Assembly: GCF_013359755.1 (NCBI RefSeq)
Contig: NZ_JABMCJ010000093.1
Span: 62,001-126,000, forward strand
DNA: 64,000 bases
DNA from: Tardiphaga robiniae
GTDB taxonomy: Bacteria; Pseudomonadota; Alphaproteobacteria; Rhizobiales; Xanthobacteraceae
Direction of reading: 5' to 3'
A program made the translations under genes and the position numbers. Below the pieces are notes generated by a model, which saw only the letters and a program-made list of their open reading frames with translations, had not been told where the DNA came from and ran no database searches. The number at the start of each line of letters is the position of its first letter. Within the stretch, counting starts at the first letter, position 1. Positions 46,904-55,510 of the stretch are shown piece after piece.

Positions 46904-47095
46904 TCAGCGCCGCACGAGCGCCAGTCCCATCAGTCCGACGCCAAGCGCGGCGAGGGCAGCGCCGTAATAGGCCCACTGCATCTGGCTGATCATGAAACTG
47001 GATTTCGGCCAGTTCACGAGCCCGGTGCCCTGGCCGATCCAGAGGGTGCCGATCAGAAAAGCGAGAATGCCGAGGGTAAGGAATGGTGCGCGCAT
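46904..47095 (-). CDS. Small two-helix membrane protein, unknown function
   Basis: A 63-residue protein starting MRAPFLTLGILAFLIGTLWI. Two transmembrane helices are predicted (about 4-24 and 42-60), separated by a short loop with QGTGLVNWPKSSFMISQMQW, and a basic C-terminus (LVRR). The translation start is not strongly supported because no clear Shine-Dalgarno precedes ATG 47095; an upstream in-frame start would add 26 hydrophilic residues. Small proteins of this pattern are conserved in related bacteria. The function is unknown. Confidence 0.6.
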   Translation of the reverse strand: MRAPFLTLGILAFLIGTLWIGQGTGLVNWPKSSFMISQMQWAYYGAALAALGVGLMGLALVRR

Positions 47096-47197
47096 GGGAT
47101 AGATACAATGAACGGAGCCAAAGGTTTCAAGCGCCAGCTGTGGCGGTGACGAACCAACTGTTTGGTTCATCACCGCAGTTTCATTTCGGCAGGGCGA

Positions 47198-48166
47198 TCA
47201 GAAGCGCTCGCCAACCATTTCCTCACTCTTAGCCCATAGCGCCTTGGCGCGTTCGGCATCGAGCGCGTAAGCGCGCACGCCTTCGCTGGCCGGATTGATC
47301 AGCCCGTCGACGATCTCCGAGACGTGACAGTTCTCGCAATAGCGGCCGCCGATCTCGTCCGCGCTGGCGACCACGCCGGCCCACACCGAAGTTGCAGCGC
47401 CTTGCGGAATGGTCTTCCATTGAAACAGCGGTTTACCCTCGGCAGCGAGCTCGGCATTGATGCCGTCGAGCATGGCATCGATCGTTGCTTCGCCGATATG
47501 GCGGCCGAGTTCTGTCTTGATGCCGCCGGGATGCAGCGCGGTGGCGCGCACGCCACGTGCCCGATGCCGCCGGTCGAACTCGACGGCGAACAGTATGTTG
47601 GCGGTCTTCGAGCGGCCATAGCCGATGAACGGGTCGTAGGAGCCCTTGGTGAAGTTGGGATCATCGAGATCGACATCGGCGAAACGATGGCCGGACGAAG
47701 CGACGTTGACCAGTCGCGCGGTGGGCGACAGCAGTGACGCGATACGGTTGACCAATACGAAGTGACCGAGATGGTTCGTGCCGAACTGGGTCTCGAAGCC
47801 GTCCGCGGTGAGGCCGAACGGCGGCGCCATCACGCCGGCATTGGCGATCACCAGGTCGAACGGGCGGCCAGCCGCGACCAGTGCGTCGGCGCAGGCCCGG
47901 ACGCTGGCCAGCGAGCCGAGATCGAGTGCAATCAGTTCGAGGCCACCGCCACCAGTGGCATCGGCGCGCACTTGCGCGGTCGCCGTTTCCGCCTTGGCGA
48001 GGTCACGGGCGGCACCGACCACCTGCGCGCCCCGGGCGGCCAGGCTGCGCGCCGTCTCGACGCCGAGCCCGGCTGAGACGCCGGTGACCAGAATGCGCTT
48101 GCCGCGGAGGTCGACGCCAGCGAGCACGTCGTCGGTGGTGGAAGTGGCACTGAAAGGTCCTGCCAT
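47198..48166 (-). CDS. SDR-family oxidoreductase (retinol-dehydrogenase-like)
   Basis: A 322-residue extended-type short-chain dehydrogenase, longer than the pair at 45-47 kb. The cofactor loop is VTGVSAGLGVETARS, the structural motif is ANAGVMAPPFG, and the catalytic Tyr/Lys is YGRSKTANILF (near residue 190). It resembles retinol dehydrogenase/WW-domain oxidoreductase-like SDRs. The gene is divergent from the TetR regulator at 48303, and two copies of a dyad lie between them, so it is the likely target of that repressor. Substrate is unknown. Confidence 0.9.
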   Translation of the reverse strand: MAGPFSATSTTDDVLAGVDLRGKRILVTGVSAGLGVETARSLAARGAQVVGAARDLAKAETATAQVRADATGGGGLELIALDLGSLASVRACADALVAAGRPFDLVIANAGVMAPPFGLTADGFETQFGTNHLGHFVLVNRIASLLSPTARLVNVASSGHRFADVDLDDPNFTKGSYDPFIGYGRSKTANILFAVEFDRRHRARGVRATALHPGGIKTELGRHIGEATIDAMLDGINAELAAEGKPLFQWKTIPQGAATSVWAGVVASADEIGGRYCENCHVSEIVDGLINPASEGVRAYALDAERAKALWAKSEEMVGERF

Positions 48167-48240
48167 GATAGCTCCTTGTGTTTGGCACGACGCGCCTCCG
48201 AGCTGATCGAGCTTTGTCGAACGGCGCTTTGAGGGTATAA

Positions 48241-48280
48241 ATGGAGGCCGTCTCCGTTTAAATACGGAGGCTCCCTCCGT
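48241..48280. promoter_or_regulatory. Two tandem operator-like dyads between SDR and tetR
   Basis: ATGGAG-GCCGT-CTCCGT (48241-48257) and ACGGAG-GCTCC-CTCCGT (48264-48280). Both have 6-bp arms and a 5-bp spacer, with identical right arms, and their centres are 23 bp apart, about two helical turns. They fit a TetR dimer site repeated twice. Assignment to the adjacent TetR protein is inference. Confidence 0.65.
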
Positions 48281-48302
48281 TTATCAAGAGGTAACCCGTA
48301 AA

Positions 48303-48899
48303 ATGGCACAGGAGGCCAAGCCGAAGGCCGTTCGCGGACCACGGATCGATGCGCGGCGCAATCGTCAGCGGCTGTTGGAAACGGCAAAGGCGACATTCGC
48401 CGAAAAGGGCGAGGCGGCCGGTCTCGAGGAGATCGCGCGGCTCGCGGGCGTCGGAATCGGGACGCTATATCGCCACTTCCCCACCCGCGACGCATTGGTC
48501 GAGGCGGTCTATCGCAACGAGACACAGCAGCTTGCCGAGGCCGCTGCGGAACTTGCGACCACACATGCCCCGGTGGAGGCCTTGCGCGCCTGGATGCGAA
48601 TCTTCGTCGATCACATTGCGACGAAGCAACTGATGGCGGGTGTGCTGGGTTCGATTGTTGGCGACTGTTCGGACCTCTATGCCGATGCTGGCACGCAGAT
48701 CAAAACTGCGATGGCAATGCTGGTCGACCGCGCCGTTGCCAATGGCGACATCCGCCTCGATCTCGATCCGCTCGACATGTTGCGCGCACTGGCCGGCGTG
48801 GCCAGTGTCAGCGCAGGCCCTAATTGGGAAGCCAGCGCGAAGCGGCTCGTCGATATCCTGATCGCCGGCGTTCGCACGCCGGGCGGCGAGGGGCAATGA
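48303..48899 (+). CDS. TetR/AcrR-family transcriptional regulator
   Basis: A 198-residue TetR-type repressor. The N-terminal HTH (about residues 18-62) includes GLEEIARLAGVGIGTLYRHF, the canonical family segment. The C-terminal domain is the usual helical ligand/dimerisation region and ends RTPGGEGQ. GAGGTAA lies about 10 bases before ATG 48303. It is divergent from the retinol-dehydrogenase-like SDR with two operator-like dyads in the 136-bp gap, so it probably represses that gene and itself. The inducer is unknown. Confidence 0.92.
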   Translation: MAQEAKPKAVRGPRIDARRNRQRLLETAKATFAEKGEAAGLEEIARLAGVGIGTLYRHFPTRDALVEAVYRNETQQLAEAAAELATTHAPVEALRAWMRIFVDHIATKQLMAGVLGSIVGDCSDLYADAGTQIKTAMAMLVDRAVANGDIRLDLDPLDMLRALAGVASVSAGPNWEASAKRLVDILIAGVRTPGGEGQ

Positions 48900-48977
48900 C
48901 TAAGTAGGGAATAAAAGATTGCTCCCGGCACGCGCCCGATGATTTCTGAAGCGTGAGCGCGTCCGAGAAACGAGCTT

Positions 48978-51026
48978 TTAAACGTCCAGCAATTCCTCGT
49001 TGGCGAATTCCGCCTTGTCCGAGATGAACGCAAACCGCGCTTCGGCCTTGGTGCCCATCAGGCGCTCAACGGAGTCGGCAGTGCCGTCGCGGTCTTCCGG
49101 CAGCAGCTGCACGCGCAGCAAGGTGCGGCGCGCCGGGTCCATGGTGGTTTCCTTCAGCTGCGCCGGCATCATTTCGCCGAGACCTTTGAAGCGACCGACA
49201 TCGACCTTGGCATTGGCGTTGAATTCGCTCTTCAGCAACGCGTCCTTGTGCGCATCGTCGCGCGCATAGACCGTCTTGCTGCCATGGGTCAGGCGGTAGA
49301 GTGGGGGGACTGCGAGATAGAGATGCCCTTCATCGATCATCTTTGGCATCTGCCGGTAGAAGAAGGTGATCAGCAGTGACGCGATGTGGGCGCCGTCGAC
49401 GTCGGCGTCGGTCATGATGATGATGCGCGAATAGCGCAGGTCTTCTTCGCGGTAATGCGCGCCGGTGCCGGCGCCGATTGCCTGCATGAGGTCTGATATC
49501 TGCGCGTTGGCCGTCAGCTTTTCCTTGGTCGCGGAAGCGACGTTGAGGATTTTGCCGCGCAGCGGCAGGATCGCCTGCGTCTTGCGGTCACGCGCCTGTT
49601 TGGCGCTGCCGCCTGCCGAGTCGCCCTCGACGATGAACAGCTCGGAGCCTTCGGTCGCGGTATTGGTGCAGTCGGCGAGCTTGCCGGGCAGGCGCAGCTT
49701 CTTCACCGCGGTCTTGCGCGAGGTTTCCTTCTCCGCGCGGCGGCGCAGACGCTCGTCGGCGCGCTCCAGCACGAATTCGAGCAGCTTGTTGGCCTGCACC
49801 GGATTGCCGGACAGCCAATGGTCGAACGGATCCTTGATGGCCTGTTCGACGATCTTCTGGGCTTCGGCGGTGGCGAGACGATCCTTGGTCTGGCCCTGGA
49901 ATTCCGGTTCACGCACGAACACCGACAGCATCACGGCGGCGCCGACCATCACGTCTTCCGAAGTGATGGTGCCGGACCGCTTGCCCTGGCCGACGCGCTC
50001 GGCGTGGTCCTTCAATCCGCGCAGCATGGCGCTGCGCATGCCGGCTTCATGGGTGCCGCCATCGGGCGTCGGCACGGTGTTGGTATAGGACGACATGAAG
50101 CCGTCGGCGTCCGCGGTCCAGGCCACAGCCCATTCGCAGGCGCCATGGGCGCCGTTGCGGCCGGATTTGCCGGAGAAGATTTCCGGATGCACCAGCGTAT
50201 CGGCATGGATCGCCGCGGCGAGATAGTCCTTGAGGCCGCCGGGGAAGTGGAATTCGTCCTCGGCCGGAGTGTCCTCGAGGCCTTTGAGCAGTTCCGGATC
50301 GCACTTCCAGCGGATCTTCACGCCGCCGAACAGATAGGCCTTGGAGCGCGCCATCTTGAACAGGCGCTGCGGCTTGAAGGCCGCCTTGGCGCCGAAGATG
50401 TCGGTATCCGGCTTGAAGCGCACGCGGGTGCCGCGGCGATTATGAACCTTGCCGAGATCCTCAAGCTTGCCCTGCGGAATGCCGCGGGCAAACGTCATCT
50501 TGTAGAGCTGCTGGTTGCGCGCGACCTCAACCTCGAGCAGCGAGGAGAGGGCGTTGACCACGGAGACGCCGACACCGTGCAGACCGCCCGAGGTCTCGTA
50601 GACCTTGGAGTCGAATTTGCCGCCGGCATGCAGCGTGCACATGATGACTTCGAGGGCGGATTTTTTTGGATGTTTCGGATGCGGATCGACCGGGATGCCG
50701 CGGCCGTTGTCCGACACCGACAGGAAGCCGTCGGCGGTGAGTTCCACCTCGATGAAGGTCGCATGGCCAGCCAGCGCCTCGTCCATCGAGTTGTCGATCA
50801 CTTCGGCGAACAGGTGATGCAGCGCCTTTTCGTCGGTGCCGCCGATATACATGCCCGGGCGACGCCGGACCGGCTCAAGGCCTTCGAGGACCTCGATATC
50901 CGCGGCTGTATAGCCGTCTTCGGCATTGGCGGAGCGGGTGGACGCCTTCGGTGCCGCAGCCGATTTTGGCGCGCCGGCGCCACCAAAAAGATCAGCTTTC
51001 GCGTTTGATTTCTGTGCCTTGGCCAT
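48978..51026 (-). CDS. parE: DNA topoisomerase IV subunit B
   Basis: A 682-residue GHKL ATPase subunit that, with ParC, decatenates chromosomes. After a low-complexity N-terminus (about 1-35) the core opens ADIEVLEGLEPVRRRPGMYI. ATP-site motifs EVIDNSMDEALAG, DNGRGIP and ETSGGLHGVGVSVVNAL are present. The TOPRIM part follows, with EGDSAGGSAKQARDRKTQAI and DADVDGAHI. The C-terminus ends in the short ParE-type FISDKAEFANEELLDV without the GyrB insertion. The ParC partner is not in the window. The ParE rather than GyrB assignment follows from overall length and that C-terminus. Confidence 0.95.
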   Translation of the reverse strand: MAKAQKSNAKADLFGGAGAPKSAAAPKASTRSANAEDGYTAADIEVLEGLEPVRRRPGMYIGGTDEKALHHLFAEVIDNSMDEALAGHATFIEVELTADGFLSVSDNGRGIPVDPHPKHPKKSALEVIMCTLHAGGKFDSKVYETSGGLHGVGVSVVNALSSLLEVEVARNQQLYKMTFARGIPQGKLEDLGKVHNRRGTRVRFKPDTDIFGAKAAFKPQRLFKMARSKAYLFGGVKIRWKCDPELLKGLEDTPAEDEFHFPGGLKDYLAAAIHADTLVHPEIFSGKSGRNGAHGACEWAVAWTADADGFMSSYTNTVPTPDGGTHEAGMRSAMLRGLKDHAERVGQGKRSGTITSEDVMVGAAVMLSVFVREPEFQGQTKDRLATAEAQKIVEQAIKDPFDHWLSGNPVQANKLLEFVLERADERLRRRAEKETSRKTAVKKLRLPGKLADCTNTATEGSELFIVEGDSAGGSAKQARDRKTQAILPLRGKILNVASATKEKLTANAQISDLMQAIGAGTGAHYREEDLRYSRIIIMTDADVDGAHIASLLITFFYRQMPKMIDEGHLYLAVPPLYRLTHGSKTVYARDDAHKDALLKSEFNANAKVDVGRFKGLGEMMPAQLKETTMDPARRTLLRVQLLPEDRDGTADSVERLMGTKAEARFAFISDKAEFANEELLDV

Positions 51027-51128
51027 ATGTCTTAAAGTTTTGTCTCGGTTGGCGCCGCGCGAGGCGCGGCGAATCGTTGCTGTGACTATGCCACGTTCAG
51101 GTTGGCAATGTGGCTGCGACCTCGGGGC

Positions 51129-51509
51129 TCATGCGGCCGTGCCAGAGCGCTCGGTGCGTAGCACAATCACAACGAACAGGGCCATGGCTGCGAGCATGAT
51201 CAGTGAACCGATGATCGGAATGGCCATATAAGCGTGGTTGGCGAGCAGGGTGATGCCGATGCCGACAGGGAACATGATGCCGCCGACGATGTGCATCGTG
51301 CCTTGGACCTTGGCCAGTAGCGAGCGTCCGGCCAGGGGAATCAGGCGGTAATACAACCCGAACAGGAACAGCAGCACGCCGCCGACAAGGTTGAGATGCG
51401 CATGCGCGGGGCTCAGCAGGAAGTCCTGGCGTATGCCCATCACGATGCCGGCGACCATCCCGATCAGCAATACCAGCGCGCTCACGCACATCATCAGCGA
51501 TCCGATCAT
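51129..51509 (-). CDS. Small 4-TM membrane protein resembling a heme-copper oxidase subunit I fragment
   Basis: A 126-residue integral membrane protein with four transmembrane helices (about 3-25, 38-58, 68-90, 95-117). Helix 2 opens with SPAHAHLNLVGG (His36, His38) and leads to FGLYYRLIP, a pattern reminiscent of the subunit I core of cbb3-type oxidases (HGHxxxVG...GLYYRLVP); helix 3 begins with MHIVGG (His73). No other oxidase subunit or biogenesis gene is near. I cannot tell whether it binds heme. The start is ATG 51509 with AAGGA about 7 bases upstream; an upstream in-frame start adds a hydrophilic stretch and is unlikely. Family identity is tentative. Confidence 0.7.
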   Translation of the reverse strand: MIGSLMMCVSALVLLIGMVAGIVMGIRQDFLLSPAHAHLNLVGGVLLFLFGLYYRLIPLAGRSLLAKVQGTMHIVGGIMFPVGIGITLLANHAYMAIPIIGSLIMLAAMALFVVIVLRTERSGTAA

Positions 51510-51786
51510 CTTCAATCCTTTGCGTTCTTGATTTTGACAGCCGGGCGGGAAATCAACCCCGCGGCGGTACAGAGTTGCCATTGGGTAAGCCGGTCTCTGA
51601 CCTTGGACGCAGAAGCCGGGAAAAGGTTCAAATTTACCGGTGGGCACCCGCACCGCGGCTATCGGCCCTCAGATGTTGTGACTTGATGTGATCGGCGCCG
51701 CCGGATTACCTGTCGCGGGCGTTTGAAGGTTAAAGCGGTTCGCGGCCAATCCGGCCGGGCCAGAGCCGTAAAGGGACACTCTCCAT

Positions 51787-52317
51787 ATGGAAGGCTGGAT
51801 GCACGGGCTGATCGAATTCGTGCGCCAGAACCAGGTCTGGGCGGCGCCGATCGTCCTGCTGCTGGCCTTCGGGGAATCGCTCGCTTTCATCTCCCTACTG
51901 CTGCCGGCCTGGGGCGCGCTGGTGGCCATCGGCGCACTGGTCGGCGCGAGCGGCATCAGCTTCTGGCCGGTGTTGATTGCCGGCGCTCTCGGCGCGGCGC
52001 TCGGCGACTGGCTCTCCTATTGGTTCGGCTTCAGATACAAGGACCAGGTCGCCCAGATCTGGCCGCTGTCCAAATTTCCCGACCTGCTTCCGCGCGGCGA
52101 AGCCTTCGTCAAAAAATGGGGCGTGCCCAGCATTTATATCGGCCGCTTCTTCGGCCCATTGCGGGCCTCCGTGCCGCTGGCCGCCGGCATTTTCGAAATG
52201 CCGTATTGGCGTTTCCAAGTTGCCAACTTCACCTCGGCCTTTATCTGGGCGGGCGTCCTGCTGCTGTTCGGCGACGGCCTGTCGATGACCGTGGAATGGC
52301 TCTGGAAGCTGAAGTAG
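51787..52317 (+). CDS. DedA-family membrane protein
   Basis: A 176-residue DedA/SNARE-associated-type protein. The family signature GRFFGPLRASVPLAAG (near residue 118) is present. An upstream acidic position (FGESLAFIS) and the loop segment GDWLSYWFG match the conserved re-entrant-loop regions. DedA proteins are thought to flip or scramble lipid carriers and affect pH and drug tolerance. It stands between an oppositely oriented 4-TM gene and the metallo-beta-lactamase-fold pair. Length is slightly short of the 200-residue average, but all key motifs are there. Confidence 0.9.
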   Translation: MEGWMHGLIEFVRQNQVWAAPIVLLLAFGESLAFISLLLPAWGALVAIGALVGASGISFWPVLIAGALGAALGDWLSYWFGFRYKDQVAQIWPLSKFPDLLPRGEAFVKKWGVPSIYIGRFFGPLRASVPLAAGIFEMPYWRFQVANFTSAFIWAGVLLLFGDGLSMTVEWLWKLK

Positions 52318-52465
52318 TCCGGCGGGGAATAACCGCTGCGCCCGGGTGTTCAACGGGCTGACATGTCGCGGTGTCTGAATGCCGCGACATCTCGCAGAAG
52401 TCATCGAACGCTGGTAGATAGTTCCGCCAGCCCCCGCCTGTCACTGCTTCACCCCGGAGAACATC

Positions 52466-53455
52466 ATGGACCTGTCACGCCGTCACGCCCTTGCCGGAGC
52501 CGCCGCGCTCGCCGCATCTCCATTGCTCACCGCAGGCTCTGCCAAAGCCTCCGCTCCGCCGGCCGACAAGCAGGCGCCGAGCTTCTATCGCTACAAGGTC
52601 GGTGATGCGCAGGTGAACGCGATTTCCGACGGCGCCAACACCTTTCCGCTGGCTGACACTTTCGTGCTCAACGCCAAGAAGGATGAGGTCAACGCCGCGC
52701 TCGACAAGGCCTTCCTGCCGAAGGACAAGATGACCATCCACTTTGCGCCGCTGGTCATCAACACTGGCGGCAAGTTGGTGGTGATCGATACGGGCAACGG
52801 CCCCGGCGCCCTCGCGGCGACCAAGGGCAATGTCGGCCAGTTCGCCAACAACATGGCCGCCGCTGGTATCGACGCCAAGAACGTCGACATGGTCGTGATC
52901 TCGCATTTCCACGGCGATCACGTGAACGGGCTTCTTGCCGCCGACGGCACGCCGGCTTTTCCAAATGCCGAAGTCCTCGTCCCGGCCGCCGAGTGGAAGT
53001 ACTGGAACGACGATGGCGAACTGGCCAAGGCCGCCAATGACCGCATGAAGGGTCTGTTCGCCAGCAACCGCAAGCTCTTCAACGATGGGTTGAAGAAGAA
53101 GGTCACGCCCTATGAGTGGGGCAAGGATGTCGCACCGGGCCTGCTCGCCGTGGAGTCGGTCGGCCATACGCCGGGCCACACGTCGTTCGTGCTGTCGTCC
53201 GGCAGCGACAAGCTGTTCATTCAGTCCGACGTCACCAACCATCCGTCGCTGTTCGTCACCAATCCCGGCTGGCATCTGATGTTCGACCAGGATCCGGCAC
53301 AGGCGGAAACGACGCGCCGCAAGGTCTATGACATGCTGGTGGCCGAGAAGATGCGTGTGCAGGGCTTCCACTATCCATTCCCGGCCAACGGTTTCGTCGA
53401 GAAGGATGGCAGTGGTTATCGGCTGGTGCCGGCCCCATGGAGCCCGGTGATCTAA
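52466..53455 (+). CDS. Tat-exported metallo-beta-lactamase-fold hydrolase (tandem copy 1)
   Basis: A 329-residue zinc hydrolase. The N-terminus MDLSRRHALAGAAALAASPL has the twin-arginine Tat pattern (SRRHAL) and a cleavage region near SAKA. The metal site is complete: H147-F-H149-G-D151-H152 in VISHFHGDHVNGLL, then His in VGHTPGHT, Asp in IQSDVTN and His in QGFHYPFPANG. It acts in the periplasm. The fold covers lactonases, thiolesterases and sulfatases; the substrate is not readable. A near-identical paralogue of the same length follows after 146 bp. Confidence 0.9.
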   Translation: MDLSRRHALAGAAALAASPLLTAGSAKASAPPADKQAPSFYRYKVGDAQVNAISDGANTFPLADTFVLNAKKDEVNAALDKAFLPKDKMTIHFAPLVINTGGKLVVIDTGNGPGALAATKGNVGQFANNMAAAGIDAKNVDMVVISHFHGDHVNGLLAADGTPAFPNAEVLVPAAEWKYWNDDGELAKAANDRMKGLFASNRKLFNDGLKKKVTPYEWGKDVAPGLLAVESVGHTPGHTSFVLSSGSDKLFIQSDVTNHPSLFVTNPGWHLMFDQDPAQAETTRRKVYDMLVAEKMRVQGFHYPFPANGFVEKDGSGYRLVPAPWSPVI

Positions 53456-53601
53456 ACGAAGCCTGGCAAATTTCCCGGCCTGCGCTGCAGTGCAGGCCGG
53501 CTGGCCTCGTAAACACCCATCGCCTCCGTCGGTGCGTCGTGCCAGTCTCTGCGCCGGAGTCGCGCCAACAGCGACCATGCAAAGCAAGGGGAGAAGACTT
53601 C

Positions 53602-54591
53602 ATGGATCTGTCACGACGACACGCACTGGCGGGTGCCGCCGCGCTCGCAGCGACGCCACTGCTTTCATCGGCCCCGGCAAAGGCATCCGCACCGCCGGCC
53701 GATAAGCAGGCGCCGAGTTTCTATCGCTACAAGGTCGGCGATATCCAGGTGAACGCCATTTCCGATGGTGCGGCGACGTTTCCGCTGGCCGATACCTATA
53801 TTTCCAACGCCAAACGCGATGATATCAATGCCGTGCTCGCCAGGGCATTTCTGCCGAAAGATCAGATCACCAACTTCTATGCGCCATTGGTGATCAACAC
53901 CGGTGGCAAGCTGGTGGTGATCGACACCGGCAACGGGCCGGGCGCCTATGCCAGTAGCAAGGGCAATGTCGGTCAGTTCATTACCAACATGACGGCGGCA
54001 GGGATCGATCCAAAGATGATCGACATGGTCGTGATCTCGCACTTCCATGGCGATCATGTGAACGGCCTGCTGACGGCGGACGGCGTGCTGGCGTTTCCCA
54101 ATGCCGAAGTGCTGGTGCCGGCAGTAGAGTGGAAGTTCTGGATGGACGACGGCGAGATGGGCCGTGCCACCGGCGATCGCATGACCGGTCTGTTCAAGAA
54201 CAATCGGCGGGTGTTCGAGGCCGGGTTGAAGAAGAAGGTTACGCCCTATGAATGGGGCAAGGACGTCGCGCCCGGGCTGCTGGCTGTCGCCTCGATCGGG
54301 CACACGCCGGGCCACACGTCCTATGTGCTGTCGTCCGGATCGGACAAGGTCTTCATCCAGTCGGACGTCACCAACCTTCCGGCGCTATTCGCCGCCAATC
54401 CCGGCTGGCACGTGAATTTCGACCAGGATCCGGTGCAGGCCGAAGCCACCCGCCGCAAGGTCTATGACATGCTGGTCGCCGACAGGATGCGGGTGCAAGG
54501 CTTCCACTATCCGTTCCCGGCCAACGGTTTCGTCGAGAAGGATGGCAACGGCTACCGCGTCGTGCCGGCACCGTGGAGCCCGGTTCTCTGA
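53602..54591 (+). CDS. Tat-exported metallo-beta-lactamase-fold hydrolase (tandem copy 2)
   Basis: A 329-residue paralogue of the preceding gene, with the same Tat signal (MDLSRRHALAGAAALAATPL), the same metal-site motifs (HFHGDH, GHTPGHT, IQSDVTN, GFHYPFP) and the same C-terminal PAPWSPV ending. The start is ATG 53602; GGGGAGAAG lies about 10 bases upstream. Copies differ mainly in the segment after the metal site (residues about 170-205) and in the early mature region, so substrate specificity may have shifted. Each has its own ribosome site; they may still be cotranscribed. Confidence 0.9.
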   Translation: MDLSRRHALAGAAALAATPLLSSAPAKASAPPADKQAPSFYRYKVGDIQVNAISDGAATFPLADTYISNAKRDDINAVLARAFLPKDQITNFYAPLVINTGGKLVVIDTGNGPGAYASSKGNVGQFITNMTAAGIDPKMIDMVVISHFHGDHVNGLLTADGVLAFPNAEVLVPAVEWKFWMDDGEMGRATGDRMTGLFKNNRRVFEAGLKKKVTPYEWGKDVAPGLLAVASIGHTPGHTSYVLSSGSDKVFIQSDVTNLPALFAANPGWHVNFDQDPVQAEATRRKVYDMLVADRMRVQGFHYPFPANGFVEKDGNGYRVVPAPWSPVL

Positions 54592-54823
54592 GGTCTGCGC
54601 TCTGGTGATCTTGACGGATCGCGGGCGCGGCCCTATGACCGCGCCCATGATCAACCTTGCGACCAGCATCATCGCCCGCCGCCGCCGCATTCTCGCGGCA
54701 GGTGGAGATATGTGCGCATAAGCGTTTCGATCTCTCACTGCCGCCGGATATGGTCCGCGGCAGTCTTTCTCCCAAACAGCAGCGCGACCCATCCGGCGGC
54801 CTTCACTCAGGAAGGAGCCCGCC

Positions 54824-55510
54824 ATGTATACGCCGCCCAAATTTCAGACCGACCGGACTGACGCACTTGCGTTTGCGGACGCGCGCGGCTTCGGCACGGT
54901 CTGCGCCTTCGATGGCAGGAAGCCGATCGCCTCCGCGGTGCCTTTCTGCCTCGACTACGGCAATGACGGCACGCCGCGTCTGGCCTTTCACCTTGCGCGA
55001 CAAAATCCGCTGCTCAAGCTTGCAGACGGCGTGACGCCATGGGCCATGGCCATCCTGGGCGCTGATGCCTATGTGTCGGCCGACTGGTACGTATCGCCCG
55101 ATCAGGTGCCGACCTGGCTCTATCAGGCGGTCCATCTCACCGGACCGGTGCGCATCCTGTCTGGTGGTGAACTGGGCCCGCATCTTGACGTGCTGAGCGC
55201 AAGGTTCGAAACACGGCTGGCGCCGAAGAAGCCCTGGACCTCCGATAAGATGGCGGCGGGGCGGCTTGAGGCGATGAAGAAGGCGATCGTCGGTGTGGTG
55301 ATGACAGTGGACGAGGTCGAGGGTAGCTCCAAGCTCAACCAGCACAAGTCAGATGCCGATCATCTGGCTGTCATGAGCGCACTGGCGCTGCGGCCGGAGC
55401 CTGCCGCGTTCGAGATTTCAAATGCGATGCGCAAATTGCGGCCGCATTTGTTTGCGGAAGAGACGACACAATTGACTGCTATGGCTGAGGCCGAAGGATT
55501 TATGGGATGA
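54824..55510 (+). CDS. PaiB-family FMN-binding negative transcriptional regulator
   Basis: A 228-residue flavin-reductase-like split-barrel protein of the PaiB family, named after a Bacillus regulator of sporulation and protease genes. The start MYTPPKFQTDRTDALAFADA is the family hallmark. The segment VDEVEGSSKLNQHKSDADHL matches the conserved C-terminal PaiB motif. Whether these Gram-negative members regulate transcription or act as flavin-dependent enzymes is unsettled. The stop overlaps the argC start by four bases (ATGA, 55507-55510), so the two genes are translationally coupled, which is unexpected in functional terms. Confidence 0.88.
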   Translation: MYTPPKFQTDRTDALAFADARGFGTVCAFDGRKPIASAVPFCLDYGNDGTPRLAFHLARQNPLLKLADGVTPWAMAILGADAYVSADWYVSPDQVPTWLYQAVHLTGPVRILSGGELGPHLDVLSARFETRLAPKKPWTSDKMAAGRLEAMKKAIVGVVMTVDEVEGSSKLNQHKSDADHLAVMSALALRPEPAAFEISNAMRKLRPHLFAEETTQLTAMAEAEGFMG

